From Gamarada debralockiae (Eukaryota; Ascomycota; Leotiomycetes; Helotiales; Hyphodiscaceae), in NCBI GenBank assembly GCA_002803225.1, contig NXFV01000524.1:1-47460 (forward strand): a DNA stretch of 47,460 nt. The letters are read 5' to 3'. The position numbers and the translations under genes are program-made. How positions within the stretch are numbered: position 1 is the first letter of the stretch; every line of letters starts with the position of its first letter. The notes beneath the pieces were generated by a model. It was not told the origin of the DNA, did not search any database, and saw only the letters and a program-made list of their open reading frames with translations. Shown in pieces: positions 11,045 through 22,313 of the stretch.

Positions 11045-11687
11045 ACGCTCTTTTATTGATGAATATTTTTTATTCGTAATCAACAGTTGTATCGTCTTAA
11101 ACTCATACTTACCTATAGGTGTATGCCTTGAGCTAGTCTATTAATCCTAGCCTATTACCTAACTGCTATGGCCCCTCGGTTGATATGTCAAACGGGATTT
11201 TTTAGGTGGAGAAATTAAGTGAGGGGGTCTGTGCTACTGCTATCCCGCTTGAACTTCAGACGGGTTCAAGGTTATTATTAGAATATAGTCAATTCAATAA
11301 GATTTAATATCATAAAGATACTACTGCCAGTGCTACTGCCGCTATAGCTATTTATCATATTAAATATCGAATTTAAGGTATTACTATACATAAGTTATAG
11401 CTGCTAGTATACGCCTCACAATACTGAACATCATTGCATAGCTCCTACATATTATCATAACTATACTATAAGTATATGAGATGCGATCATTGTCCTGGGT
11501 ATCAATACAACTATAACCCAGGCAAAACTAAACACTCATTCCCATCATCACCGACCAAAATATATTTGCATAGACAAACGGTAAACACTTTTTGGCTTCT
11601 GCATTACCTACTCCCTCTTAACAAATGTTCCCAATCCATGGAAGCAAACACCAACCCTCGTTCCTCCTCATTTCTTTTCACCATATC
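11045..11687. other. Intergenic region, no gene seen
   Basis: AT-leaning sequence with no convincing coding frame, RNA gene or paired repeat. Only short imperfect CTACTGC repeats are seen around 11230-11340. Confidence 0.5.
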
Positions 11688-12188
11688 TCACATAACAACA
11701 CACCCGCAACACCCCTCATCCCTCCTCGGCCTATCATCGTAACTATCAACCCTAATACTCCTCCTTCTCACCTCCCTCTCCCTATCAATCTCTTCCTTAC
11801 TCCTCTTCTCCTCACCCTCATACCTCACCCCCTTTTCTCTCTCAGCCTCCCCATCCTCACGCAAAATTCTCGGCCTCTCCCACAAACTCCTCGGCGGCTC
11901 AGGCTGCCACGACGATTCCGTCAACGACGACAGTCGCGAGTGTGTATGACCGGGAGACTGCGGCGAGGGGGGGATCTCGGAGTCTGATTTCGAGTGCGTG
12001 TGTGTGTGTGCTTTCGAGACTTGTATTTGCGGTAGAGGCTGCGACGAGGTGGGTGATGATTCCGGTCGTGGGACTTGCCAATTTGGCACCGGGACTGTTA
12101 GATTCGTCGACTTGGTTTGTTGTTGTATATGCTGATCCTCCTCTGATCTCCTCTCCTCTTCTTGCGGTATGGTAATTAACGACGACAT
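11688..12188 (-). CDS. Small CaaX-box (prenylation) protein
   Basis: An intronless 166-residue frame. The first ATG is at 12188; an upstream GTG extends the frame but is not a likely start. The protein is low in complexity, rich in Pro, Ser, Glu and Arg, with a His-Thr stretch (SKAHTHTHSKSDSE) and a highly charged region near the C-terminus. It ends EGCCGCVVM: CVVM is a textbook CaaX box (Met at the end favours farnesyl), and the two cysteines before it are typical palmitoylation sites. Together these predict a soluble, largely disordered protein tethered to a membrane. I do not recognise a named family. The specific C-terminus is the main evidence that it is a real gene. Confidence 0.6.
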   Translation of the reverse strand: MSSLITIPQEEERRSEEDQHIQQQTKSTNLTVPVPNWQVPRPESSPTSSQPLPQIQVSKAHTHTHSKSDSEIPPSPQSPGHTHSRLSSLTESSWQPEPPRSLWERPRILREDGEAEREKGVRYEGEEKRSKEEIDREREVRRRSIRVDSYDDRPRRDEGCCGCVVM

Positions 12189-14014
12189 CGTAGTAGTAAT
12201 TCTATCGAAACACTTTCCTTCCACCTTACCGTGGCCTTTTTCTTAGCGAATCTCGATTCCCTAGATTCCCAGAACAAATCTTTCGCCTTTTTCGGTTCCC
12301 TCCTCAAGGGCTAAGGCTCAAGTATATACTATACCAGCCTCCAGTCAGCCCCACGAGGCTCTGGTCTTCCTGTCTTGACAATGAACCGTCTCGTCAGTCG
12401 TCACCCAATCACCAACGAGGCTCTGCCTTGCGCCTCTCGAATTCGTGTCCTTCTCGCCCCTAAAAATTGCCCCAAAATCAATATCAATATCTCCTGCGTT
12501 CGTTCCAAATCCTAAAATGCAACTCTCCTGCACTTTCCAGTATCCAAATCAAGTGTCAAGTCCGTTCGATGTGCGAAATCGAAAGTCGAAAAACCTCGAA
12601 CAAATTCTCCAGAGACGCAGAGTCCAGAGCAGAACCTCGTGTCATCATACAATAGTAAGATGAGTTGAGGCACAACCCAACCCAACACAGCCCTGCCCTT
12701 CAACGACGAGGCTGAGCTGTTCCGAACTCCCGGCGCCTCACTCCCTTCCTCTCCTATCCCTTCGTATCGTACCCTTCCCTTCCTTTTCTCCCGTCCCCCC
12801 CCCCCCCCAAAATTATCACTCTACAAGCCCCTCCTTCAATAAATCTTCTTCCTCTTTTCCAATTCCAGCTCCTTTTCCAATCTTTCTCATTAAAATTCAA
12901 ACTTCCCACCCACAAATCTATCCCATCACGTCAGATCCAATCCAAAATTATAATCTTATCTCATCTCCCACCCTTCTTTTTATCGTCAAAACACGGAATT
13001 CCGTACCGCACATCCATCCCGAGATATCCCAAATCAAATCCCTTACCCCCTTACCCCCTTAAATTCCATCCATCCGCCTCAGGGCGTCAATTAAGACGAG
13101 GCTGTGCCAACACCCCTCCACTTCCACATTCCTCCCAGCCTCATTTTCGCCACCCCGTCCAATCAAACTCCTCTGTTCCTCCGTCCGCCCCAATCTGGTG
13201 GATCGTTGGAAGTGGCTATGTTCGTTCGCTATAACGGTGACACAAACTTCGCAACTGAGTCGGCTGTGTTCGGCTCGTGGGCGTTCCGCAAGCACCCCAA
13301 ATTTCGAATTTATCGCTATTAGGTTTGGTCTAGCTCCCCAACACGTGAACCTCCTCCTTGTCAGATGAACCGACAACACTCAGTCGCCCCAAAACCAGAG
13401 ACCAGCGCCTGGTCCTTTCTCCGCTCGATGTCCTTCACGTTGATCCACGATCAGCCTGGTGTCTTGAGGTTCTTCGAAATGCACCGAGCCCGTCCTTAAT
13501 GGGATTGCTTCTGATTTTTCAAATTCTGAGACAGTAGCCATCGAAGATTGTCAACGACTGAGAGAAAAAAGACTGGAGCCGCGATCCCGCATGGAAAGCG
13601 TGATGGTGGACAAGCGCGTTTCTCGGAAGTCCCTGTAGGATCGGATTCGTGACTCCTACACGCCCTGTACCTGTAGCTGCAGACAGAAACAACGTGTCAT
13701 ATATCACCCAATTACATTTTGAAGTTACCAGCGGAAACACCGCAGGTCCAGAAGCATGTCGTTTTGAACAGTAGCCATTAGCAAGGGGTTTCCTGGTGTG
13801 GTTAGCCCATTTAGAGCATGATCGAGCGGTTAATCTAGACTGTTGGGTTCTTGTTCTCAAATGTTCCACTCGCGACAGAAATTCTCCAATGAACTCTGCT
13901 TTAGTGCGGCTGTACGCGGACTCATGTAAGTCTGCGATATCAACGTTGGAGTAAGCAGAAAAAGCGACCGCTGAAATGCTAACCTCTTATGCAGGCAAAG
14001 AGAAAATTACCATA
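12189..14014. other. Long strand-asymmetric intergenic region
   Basis: No convincing gene is seen. From about 12240 to 13050 the plus strand is strongly pyrimidine-rich, with a run of 14 C at 12795-12808, so the strand of the CaaX gene is purine-rich upstream of its start. That suits a long promoter and 5' leader. Short open frames in the region have no recognisable content. Confidence 0.5.
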
Positions 14015-14152
14015 TTAATTGGTTTATAAGACTCCAACCCTACTACAAGACCCTCCCCCCTGTTTATAAGACGCTGGCAACACACCAAATGTACCCCTGC
14101 AAAGAAGTCTGAAGTGGTGAAATTTAATGTTAGGGTCTTATAAACCAATTAA
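14015..14152. mobile_element. MITE, mariner-type (TA target)
   Basis: A 138-bp element with perfect 18-bp terminal inverted repeats (TTAATTGGTTTATAAGAC at 14015-14032 and its complement at 14135-14152), flanked by TA on both sides (14013-14014 and 14153-14154). It has no coding capacity. The core GTTTATAAGAC of the repeat occurs once more inside, at 14062-14072. The TA duplication points to mobilisation by a Tc1/mariner-type transposase. Confidence 0.85.
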
Positions 14153-14315
14153 TATTGTACGTCGGAGGAAACAAACCGAAGATTTATAAGTAGTAACTCA
14201 TTGTCCACGCCGAGCTTCTTCCTATACTTTCGCCGTATAAAGTCCGCAGGTCTCCATCATCGCTCCTCCGTTTTCAACACACCTGCCCGCGTTGCCCAGC
14301 TAAGGACTTGACGAA

Positions 14316-14705
14316 ATGTGCTATTTCGATCAGGAAGTTTTCACATGCGGAGATTGGAAGTGGCGTTCACGCTGGGAGGGTTGCTCGAAAGTGGACTACG
14401 TCGGCGAAACATGTAGCATGAAGCTTATCATGTCCTCCCAATACACAGGTGTTACATCTGCCAAAAATTTTTTTTAAATAAAATTGGAGGCAAAACAGCA
14501 CCGTATCGGCAAGCTAGAGGATAAGATCAGGCGCTGGAGTGCTGAAGCAGAACGTTGGAGGGCATCCATAAAACGGACTGAACGAGACATCCACAAATTT
14601 CGTGTCCAGATCACGAGAGATGACTCGACCTATCAGACAGAACAGTCTCCGATGAATGCAACGGCGCTGCTTATCAGTCGAAACCCAGACGATGAAGAGC
14701 TATGA
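14316..14705 (+). pseudogene. Small conserved fungal protein gene with an in-frame stop
   Basis: Reading from the ATG at 14316 gives a start MCYFDQEVFTCGDWKW followed by GETCSMKL. I recall this as the signature of a widespread family of short Pezizomycotina proteins of unknown function (MCYF...CGDW...GETC). The frame meets TAA at 14475-14477 in a T-then-A-rich stretch. The same frame then continues open to 14705 with a charged, Trp-containing helical segment (KIRRWSAEAERWRASIKR) that fits the family's C-terminal half. The usual CxxC after GETC is missing around the stop. No intron joins the halves in phase. It is therefore most likely a recently broken copy, or makes a 53-residue short protein. 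Confidence 0.55.
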
Positions 14706-16734
14706 CGAACAGTGACGGATTGCAGAGCGACGAGTCATACAAGAGCGGAAATGTGAGGCCTCACGTCCATATCATCTATCAGATATGGACATAGCGCGAA
14801 CGTATCCAAGACGAATCAAAGTGGAGAAGGGGTGGCACTGCCGACATCAATACAAGGGCATACGAGAATTTCAGGAACACTCGACCAAGCGAAGGATAGA
14901 GTATACTGGCTAGAATGTCGTAGAAGAATGAGGAGCGTCTTGAAGCAGGATAAGCACCTATCAGATATAATTTTGGATCCGTTCTCCCCCGAATTAAATC
15001 ATCGCCAAGCGTCTAGCGTTATGAATTTGTCCCAACATTGATTCAGCCACCGATCGTCTCGCCGTCTTGGTCATGCTCAAGAACACAGTGCCATGTTGAA
15101 TACTAGATTGTTCAGACCCTCCTCGTTGTCATTACAGCTCATCATCCTCATCTTCTAATCAGAATCTTTCCTACCAACGATCGCCTCTTTCCATATCCTG
15201 GGCTGACGACTACCAACTGCCTTGACTTAACTATCCTCATCGCCACCACTCTGGATCAGAGTCAGAGATGACTACCAATTCAGCAGGATTGGCAGAAGTC
15301 GCCCCAGACTGCCTCCCGGCTAATGGCCAAATGAGTCTTCAAGGTTGTCCACTTTTCCTCTGAATAATCCCACTATGTGCGCCCGTGTCGACAATGCGGC
15401 CTCTTCAAGACATTACTCGACTGCGTCATGCGAGCCGAGACCTGAGGCTCACTCACAACGCGCGAGAATCCTCTTTCCGGGCAGCCTGGCGGCTACTGAT
15501 TTACTACCGAAGATTATTCCGATAAGGGTGCCTTCGGAAAGTGAATAGCAGAAATAGCCGTCGTTGAAGCGACAGTCGCGTTTAAGAATGGGGAGGATGG
15601 GAGCCCCATAATTGGAGTGCGATATATCTTGGCACGCCAAGAGCGGAACAGGATAGATATAGAGGAATTGAGAGTCGAATCAATCTAAGATTAAAAAGGG
15701 GGCCTCCTACCCAACCCCACCTTGGCATCAACGTATAGTAATATTTTGCGTCGTGAAACATAGTTTCGGTAGGGATCTAGGCAACATTGGCCCTACTGGT
15801 AATATCTAACTAGCAGGCTTAATTCTATTCACTAGAAGCGTCGATGGCTGCAGGCGATAAACTCTGCTAATTGGTTTAAATTCTAAGCGCCTGTGACACT
15901 ATCGCTCAGGTTATGCACAATAATCACGTCAGACCATTCGGATAGCAATGAGTGGTCCAAGTTTGGAGTTACACTTATAGATCCATGTATTTGGGATCGC
16001 ATGCGCTTTAATGGCTGGCTCGGTAAAGGTTGAAGCTTTGTCTTTGTTTGATGCTGAAGGGAGGACGTTCTGTGACTTTGCAGCCTCGTCGAATTAGGCT
16101 TGCAGTTTATCCTTAGAAATCAATTTTTGGATTGTCCACCCCTCTCGTGGAGGGCGTGTTCAGCTATTACGTTTTGAGATTATGGTCTTTCGGACCTACA
16201 TTCAAGCAACATCGCGTTTAGCACTACCTAAAAAGTATTTTACCGCATGCTTCAAATACCGGGTGCTACATATGCTCAAGCGCGAAAGCTCAGACCATCA
16301 TCGTGGCGTGGGCCTTGTGCTCGGCTACGATTCGACCACAGACAAACGACTCCATTGGCTATGGTAGAAATAACACTGCCCCCGCTAGCGCTAAGTCGTC
16401 GTCGGTCACTAAGTTCACTCCCTTTTAAGTAGTGCAGCTTTAAATAGCTATTACTATATTATTGCTCATTTACCATCTTGTTGATCTCCTTAACACCTGA
16501 TATCTGGCTGCGCCAGCAGTTTACGTTCGAGCATCAGCGCCATTGTGACAGGTAAGGAATCTGAAGTGCGGGGTCCTGGCGGGGTAGCAGTTCAGCTGAC
16601 ACGAGCACAAAGCTTCGACCGGTTGGCAATTGAGAGCATTCTCGATGACAGCTTTCAGTAGCATATAAAATCGCAAATTCCCTGATATGTAAGAGGTTGC
16701 GCATTACGGCAATCTATTGCTAGACTCCATAATC
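14706..16734. other. Intergenic region, no gene seen
   Basis: Only short frames without recognisable content are present, and I found no paired repeats or RNA genes. A small decayed gene cannot be excluded. Confidence 0.45.
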
Positions 16735-17754
16735 ATGCCCAGCTCTTCTTTTCGTAAGTATTGGCTCGCTACAAACCGATCTGGAACTGATAAATTCTAG
16801 CTTCGCTAGAGAAGAATAACTTCGATGGTATGCGGAATTGTTGTTTATCACTTCTAATATCACTCGCTGACAGTGTTGCGCAGTGAATGCGATGGCGGCA
16901 CATTTCGTCGGCGTGAGCACAACCCAGGATGATGTAGGTACTTTCAATGGAGGGAGTTACAGGACCAGCCACAAGGACTCGAACACTATCTTGACGATGC
17001 AATTGGCAATTGGATGTCCCCTGACTGTTAAGCCAGGTAGGTTGTTTCCATTGTCTGTTACCAAATGTGAAGCTGATAGGCTGCCTAGGTGCTATGATTG
17101 CCATGTCTCCGAGTATCACTCTCAAGGGTTCCCTTAAGTTTTCCATGAAAAAACTTATTGCTGGCGGTGAAATGGCGTATTCAACTTTCACCGGCCCTGG
17201 GGAACTGATACTTGCTCCGCCTGCGCTTGGTGATGTCACCAACATCCGACTTTCAGGCGAAGAACAATGGTCTGTTGGAAAGGATGCTTTCCTAGCTTGC
17301 ACCCAAGGTATGCTTAAGGATTATAAGAGGCAGGGTATTGGCAAGGCATTGTTCTCTGGCGAAGGTCTGTATGTGTACAAGGTTAGTGGGAGTGGGATTA
17401 TATGGATCACCAGCTTTGGTGCTATTATCCAGAAAGATGTAGGCGTCTCGCTTATTTAAACTGACCTCAACTGATGACATTTTCTAGATGGTTGAAGGCG
17501 AGGAATACATTGTTGACAATGGGCATCTCGTCGCTTGGAATACCAAGTACACATTGGAACGCGGAGCTTCGGGAGGCATCATGTCCAATATCTCCGCAGG
17601 AGAAGGGTTTGTGTGTAGGTTCACGGGGCCTGGAACTGTCCTCCTTCAGACTAGGAGTCCAGTAAGTTTCTTCATAAAGTCCGACGAGTATACGTGCTAA
17701 CCATGAAAGGTTGCTTTCGGTGCTTGGGCGAGTACTTATGCTGCGATGGCTTAA
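16735..17754 (+). CDS. AIM24-family protein
   Basis: The model is exons 16735-16753, 16801-16827, 16884-17036, 17089-17438, 17488-17661 and 17710-17754, giving 255 residues. The core is unmistakable AIM24/TRAP-like beta fold: [17 protein letters not shown], then [17 protein letters not shown] joined across an intron, [43 protein letters not shown] and [14 protein letters not shown]. In yeast AIM24 is mitochondrial and affects inner-membrane organisation. This protein has no obvious presequence, as in the cytosolic-type fungal relatives I remember. All splice junctions keep phase and most show good donors and CTRAC-type branch sites. The first two tiny exons are optional: the ATG at 16892 would give a shorter protein with the core intact. 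Confidence 0.85.
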
Positions 17755-18932
17755 ACGCTCTCAGAACCGTGCCTGTGGTTTCCAATTTGAACAAATTTAT
17801 GCACTCATCAAATAAATCAATCTTTGTTACCCATCACTACCCCTCTCCTATGCTAGGACTTTCTCCAACACCCTATCTTCGAAATACTCATTCTCCGTGA
17901 AGCTGGCACAGCATCTCCCTCCAATTATCGTCATCAATATGGAGCAACGTGTTTATTCGCTACCCCTTCTGTTTTCTCTCCCATTGGCCTCTAGGGATCT
18001 GGCCCATCACCCATCTATATTGAGTGCAATGGAACCAGAGTTGTTCTCGTGGCAGAAATCAAGCCTTCGTCTATTCATTCGTATATTAGGAAGACTTCTG
18101 CGAGGTAGGATTCATGCTCAAAGGAAAAGAGCTTCTTGAGCCACTTTAGTGGCGGCTGCGGCGCCCGCTGGTTCTGATTGGCCGCTTTGTGCCAGCAATT
18201 CAAGACGAAAAAAGACTGATGACGAAAATGAGAATGACAACGAAATCGAAGCTCAATTGATGGAGGTGATTGAGCCGCAAGCTTAGCTGCGGGCTGTTCG
18301 ACTGGCTATACACGAGTACCAGAACAAGGCACACCTAGAGATCCGGAGAAGAAGAGGGGATATGGTTTTGATTTTTACAAGAGGAGGAAGTCAACAATGG
18401 GTCGAGATACACTCATGGCTCCAAATTCAGAAGACTTGCAGCCTTGCAGCGATCAGATCAACGCCTGTTATCTACTCATTTCTGTTATTATCTTGTCAGA
18501 GAAACAGGAGCGGATCGACTTCCAACAAACCGAGGAACCACGAGGCTCTATGACCAGCTAGAGCTCCACTTCAGATGCCAGCGAACATCCCTTCCCCGCC
18601 GGCCTCAACGACTATGTCCAAGCCTTCTAATGAGGGATATCTCCTGGCTTAGTAGCCATCGAGGGCATCTTAGCCAGCTCAAAGGTTGTAAACCAATTCT
18701 GTTTCACGGAAATTGGGGTCAAGGGATACGGGTTCTCCAAAGCTATCCTGACCCATAACATGAAATCAATCAACCACAAATCCTTCCCAAGTCCCAAGGA
18801 GGTATATTAGGATCAATCTATAGCATGCTCTCTCTGTCTAGAGCTTCCACCAGACCTTGCTGGATAGCATTCACATTAAATGTAGATGAAAATCTCCCAA
18901 GCTGTCAATCTCAAGCCTCCCTGCCCGCCTCT
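17755..18932. other. Intergenic region, no gene seen
   Basis: Several short frames lack recognisable content. A GC-rich patch at about 18150-18200 interrupts otherwise average composition. There is no repeat pair or RNA gene that I can support. Confidence 0.45.
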
Positions 18933-19115
18933 TCACTCCATCTTATCCCTGTCCCACAGCTTCTTCACCGTCTCCAATATAGAGAATCCTCCAAATAACC
19001 AATCATTACTATATCTCCCACACTCGGTATAAACATTCACCTTCGGTTCATGCGAATGCCTCCATTTGACCTTGTCTCCAGCTTCGCTCCTTGATGAGGG
19101 CTTCTTAGGGTCCAT
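18933..19115 (-). CDS. Small hypothetical protein (60 residues)
   Basis: A short ATG-started frame encoding a hydrophilic peptide with the segment NVYTECGRYSNDWLFGGFSI followed by a Trp- and Lys-containing tail (KKLWDRDK). The CGR-DWLFGG-S pattern resembles short conserved fungal proteins I have seen, but I cannot name a family. There is no signal peptide or membrane segment. The composition reads like real coding sequence rather than a chance frame, but length alone gives weak support. Confidence 0.45.
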   Translation of the reverse strand: MDPKKPSSRSEAGDKVKWRHSHEPKVNVYTECGRYSNDWLFGGFSILETVKKLWDRDKME

Positions 19116-19841
19116 CCCACCACCCCCGCAAGCCTCAATCTCTTATTAATGTAGCTAGCTGATTACAGTGCATCACTAGTAGTAGCCCTCGTAGGCGTGT
19201 CACATTTTGAGGGCGATGGAGGGGAAAGGGGTCGCTAATTGGTCGCTTCAAAGGCGATGGTGGCTGTGCAGACTTCCCCACTGATGATTGGCCACCACGA
19301 CTCGCATCTGCTTGTGGACTCGTAGTTGGGTGATGAATAGCGGGGGTCCCTCGGTGCGCGGCATTTATGGTGGCTCGTGATATGGAAGCCCTCCCCCCAA
19401 TTGCCCCCGGTTCTTCTTATGCAGCGGGATGTTGCAGATGTACAATAGTTTCGCCTCGAGTATCAACAGATCATCATAATTGGTCACTGACCTCGTATAT
19501 CATTCGAGAGATTCGATATTTGATATGGAGAAGGGGAACCCTGGGGATGAGGTTGAGTGATCAATGTTGTGGGATGTGGAGCGTCTGGATGCTTGTTCTC
19601 CGATCGTAGGGCTGACGGGAGCTGACATAATATCAGGGGCAGGAATGCCAACCACCCAGCTTCATCACTTTCTCTCCATCGTCATCGCCATCATCCTCGT
19701 TCAAGCCACACTTTATTTCGCAGGTTCGTTCTTTCCTCGACCTTGAATCCCTGTGTCACTAACGCCTTAGAACAGCATAGAGACTGCGCGATAAAAGCAG
19801 CCTCCCCTAAACTCTCACCATTCTTCAATCCGACCTCCATC
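19116..19841. other. Intergenic region / promoter of the following gene
   Basis: No gene is visible. A CT-rich stretch (about 19650-19740) lies just before the membrane-protein gene, as is common for fungal leaders. The frame of that gene is open further upstream but has no earlier ATG. Confidence 0.4.
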
Positions 19842-21263
19842 ATGGCAAGCAGACATGACACGATCGAGTTAGAAGACGGCCTCTCTAACAAAACGAAGAT
19901 GACGACGACGACGACGTTGAAGATGCCACAAACGGAAAGCGGTTCCACGCCCGCGCCCACACCCTCGTTAATATCCGATCGCGTTACCTTCATCAGACAG
20001 AAAGGCCGTTACAATCCAGCGAAGCAATATGGGCTCAAGAATAGCCTGCTTTTAGGTGTGGGATTTCTTGAGTTAGCCAATGCTGGAGATTTTCCTGCAA
20101 ATATATGGAACCAAATTCCCGTGCCACATTTTGCAATGGCATTAATGGCTATTGGAGGCACTCTCGCCCTCTCGCTCAGTTATTGCGCATTTAGAGATGC
20201 TCAACTGAGCTGGCGCAACATACTCCTCCTCCGAGACGAAAGACGATTCCTACAAACACAGAGAGCGTACGACAATCAAGACATACTCGATGTTCACCAC
20301 CTGAATTGTCGATTGGATGTCAACTTTCGAGAGACAGGGACGGAGGTGGTCGATCGCATTGGCATGGATGTATGCATGGGATTCGGAGCCATAGTGGTAG
20401 GTATTGGAACATTTATGGCGATTGGCGGAGCAAATCCTCGAGTATATGCCGCAAGCAACCTCTTGTCTGGATATATCGGAAATGCTCCAGCCGCGTTCTA
20501 TGGACTGGCCAATGCCGCGTGGTCTCTCTTCGTGTGGAGAAGGGCCCATCGCCACAATATCGCAGGAGTAAAGGAGCTGGAGGCGGGTGACGTTGAACAA
20601 ATGCTAAAACGCCGCACCAATATGGTCAAGAGGCATGCTGGGATGAACGGGGTGACCGGTTTCACCGCAGGCGTTGGGTCACTCATCACCGCGACCAAGT
20701 GGTGGGGCTATGTAGTTTTGGCTCCATGCATTATCTCATCCATTTATTGCAACTATATCTGGCGACGGATGGTAGGGTACGATCGTCCTTCAACTCGACA
20801 AATGCCGACCATGGACAAGGTCTCTTTAGTCCAAGAACTCCAGCACGTGGCTTCCGCTCGACAAATACTTTCAAGCGCAACTCTGGTATCGCTTCCTCAA
20901 CACGTCTCAGACCCGGAATCAGTCCCTTTGGTCATCGAATTTATCGTGAAAAATGGTCTCTACGAGGACTTCTGTGCTCGACTCCTCCAAGATACGCAAC
21001 TAGCTACAGCGCTCTTTGGTCATTTGGATGACGAGCAGGTAGTTGATTCACAAAGCCTCTCGACAGCTGATGGGCTTTGTGCTCGTCGTCTCCTGGAAAT
21101 TGCACAGAGTTGCATCAGCGAGAGGGGCCCGGTGCGCTTTCAAGATCGGGAACGTTTTCTGCTAGAAACTCTTGGATGTTTTATATGTACTCCGGTTATC
21201 TCTTCCAACTCTGAAACGAAACTTGAGCAGTCTTCAGAGATTGTCATACCAATGCAAGACTAG
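19842..21263 (+). CDS. Multi-pass integral membrane protein, unknown function
   Basis: An intronless frame of 473 residues from the ATG at 19842 (MASRHDTIELEDG); the frame is open further upstream but without an ATG. After a polar Thr-rich N-terminus and QKGRYNPAKQYGLKNSLLLG come roughly six hydrophobic segments, including FAMALMAIGGTLALSLSY, GFGAIVVGIGTFMAIGG, a glycine/alanine-rich pair around SGYIGNAPAAFYGLANAAW, and VVLAPCIISSIYCNYIW. A DAQLSWRNILLLRDERR loop separates the first and second halves. The C-terminal 150 residues are soluble and helical. It resembles uncharacterised integral membrane proteins found across Pezizomycotina. No catalytic or transport motif is seen. Confidence 0.75.
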   Translation: MASRHDTIELEDGLSNKTKMTTTTTLKMPQTESGSTPAPTPSLISDRVTFIRQKGRYNPAKQYGLKNSLLLGVGFLELANAGDFPANIWNQIPVPHFAMALMAIGGTLALSLSYCAFRDAQLSWRNILLLRDERRFLQTQRAYDNQDILDVHHLNCRLDVNFRETGTEVVDRIGMDVCMGFGAIVVGIGTFMAIGGANPRVYAASNLLSGYIGNAPAAFYGLANAAWSLFVWRRAHRHNIAGVKELEAGDVEQMLKRRTNMVKRHAGMNGVTGFTAGVGSLITATKWWGYVVLAPCIISSIYCNYIWRRMVGYDRPSTRQMPTMDKVSLVQELQHVASARQILSSATLVSLPQHVSDPESVPLVIEFIVKNGLYEDFCARLLQDTQLATALFGHLDDEQVVDSQSLSTADGLCARRLLEIAQSCISERGPVRFQDRERFLLETLGCFICTPVISSNSETKLEQSSEIVIPMQD

Positions 21264-22313
21264 TCTTCTGTTTTTATGTCTCCCTGACAGTCACTCTCTT
21301 TCTTATCGTACATTAGAGGCACTACACCAAACCGTCACTATTCCTGTGCGAATAAGCTTCCTGAGCAAAGTGGAAAGATCTCATGTGGCGTACAACACAA
21401 CGCGCATTGCTTGTTAGCCATATTCTAGATTTCTCGAATTGCTTTGTCTCTTTGCACAGCACCCTTGCTCGGAGAAATGAAAACTTTTCAGTAGATAATG
21501 TTCACTTTTTGTCATTATGTTACTTCCCAAGTCATTATCTGATTCTTTAATCTTGCGCTATACTATATACCGTCTCTTGTACAATTAAATTACCATTGAA
21601 CAATCCTCATTCCCTATCTCTGCGCTATGAGAGATACCCAAGATGGCTCAGGTCTCTCGATATCAAAGTCTCACGTGGTTGCGACGCAGAGACAACGGGC
21701 TCGGACAATTATGATAGACACTTCCGCTGTCAGTATGTCTCAGTGTCTCAGTGTTGCGATACCGCATTCTCCATAATTGCCTCAGGTATTTTCTCCTCCT
21801 GCTGCTCAAGAGTTTTACGAGAAAGTCGTGAAATTGAGCGGGCGCGTATGCCCAGAATTTTAGTGGCCGGCAGAGCATCAGGCCAACTAGAACCTGGCAC
21901 AACGAAGGTTTGGGAAGAGCACTGCCACACTCGGTTTATCGTACAACCCATTAACCACTGCCAAGCCCGATTTATCATACAAAAGCAGGGCAATATTTGT
22001 CGAAACCACCCAATAGGAGGGGGTAATGTACGCATAGACCAGACTGCGCAAGAATGGACTACAACTTGTATTTGCCGTGCAGCCACAGTACCGCCCGAGC
22101 TGGGATTTAACCGCCAGCCCTCGTCAGCTAGTCGTCGCATGGCTTTAATTGGCCCCTTTTTAATCACTCGTGTATAGGTGCTACTGCGGCTCTGTATCAA
22201 GCACAAGGTTCAATCAGAATTCTTTGTAAATATATAAAGGGTACCCATGGCAGAAAGGTTCGCGCAGGTCTGTAGTGCCAACGACACTTTTATTCTATCT
22301 ATGATATTACAAG
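21264..22313. other. Intergenic region, no gene seen
   Basis: Open frames around 21600-22200 exist on both strands but none has recognisable content. The stretch at about 22090-22120 has a faint resemblance to a tRNA T-arm on the minus strand, but no complete tRNA can be folded. Confidence 0.4.

Noticed and set aside
13059..13379. Minus-strand frame of 106 codons
   Set aside because: No ordered or family-like sequence, no splice partners; lies in skewed intergenic DNA where long chance frames are expected.
14832..15041. Short plus-strand frame after the broken small-protein gene
   Set aside because: No recognisable content and no splice signal linking it to the upstream gene.
22080..22125. 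Minus-strand segment resembling a tRNA T-arm (GGTTAAATCCC)
   Set aside because: The conserved TTC of the T-loop is missing, and no D-arm, anticodon arm or acceptor pairing can be formed around it.
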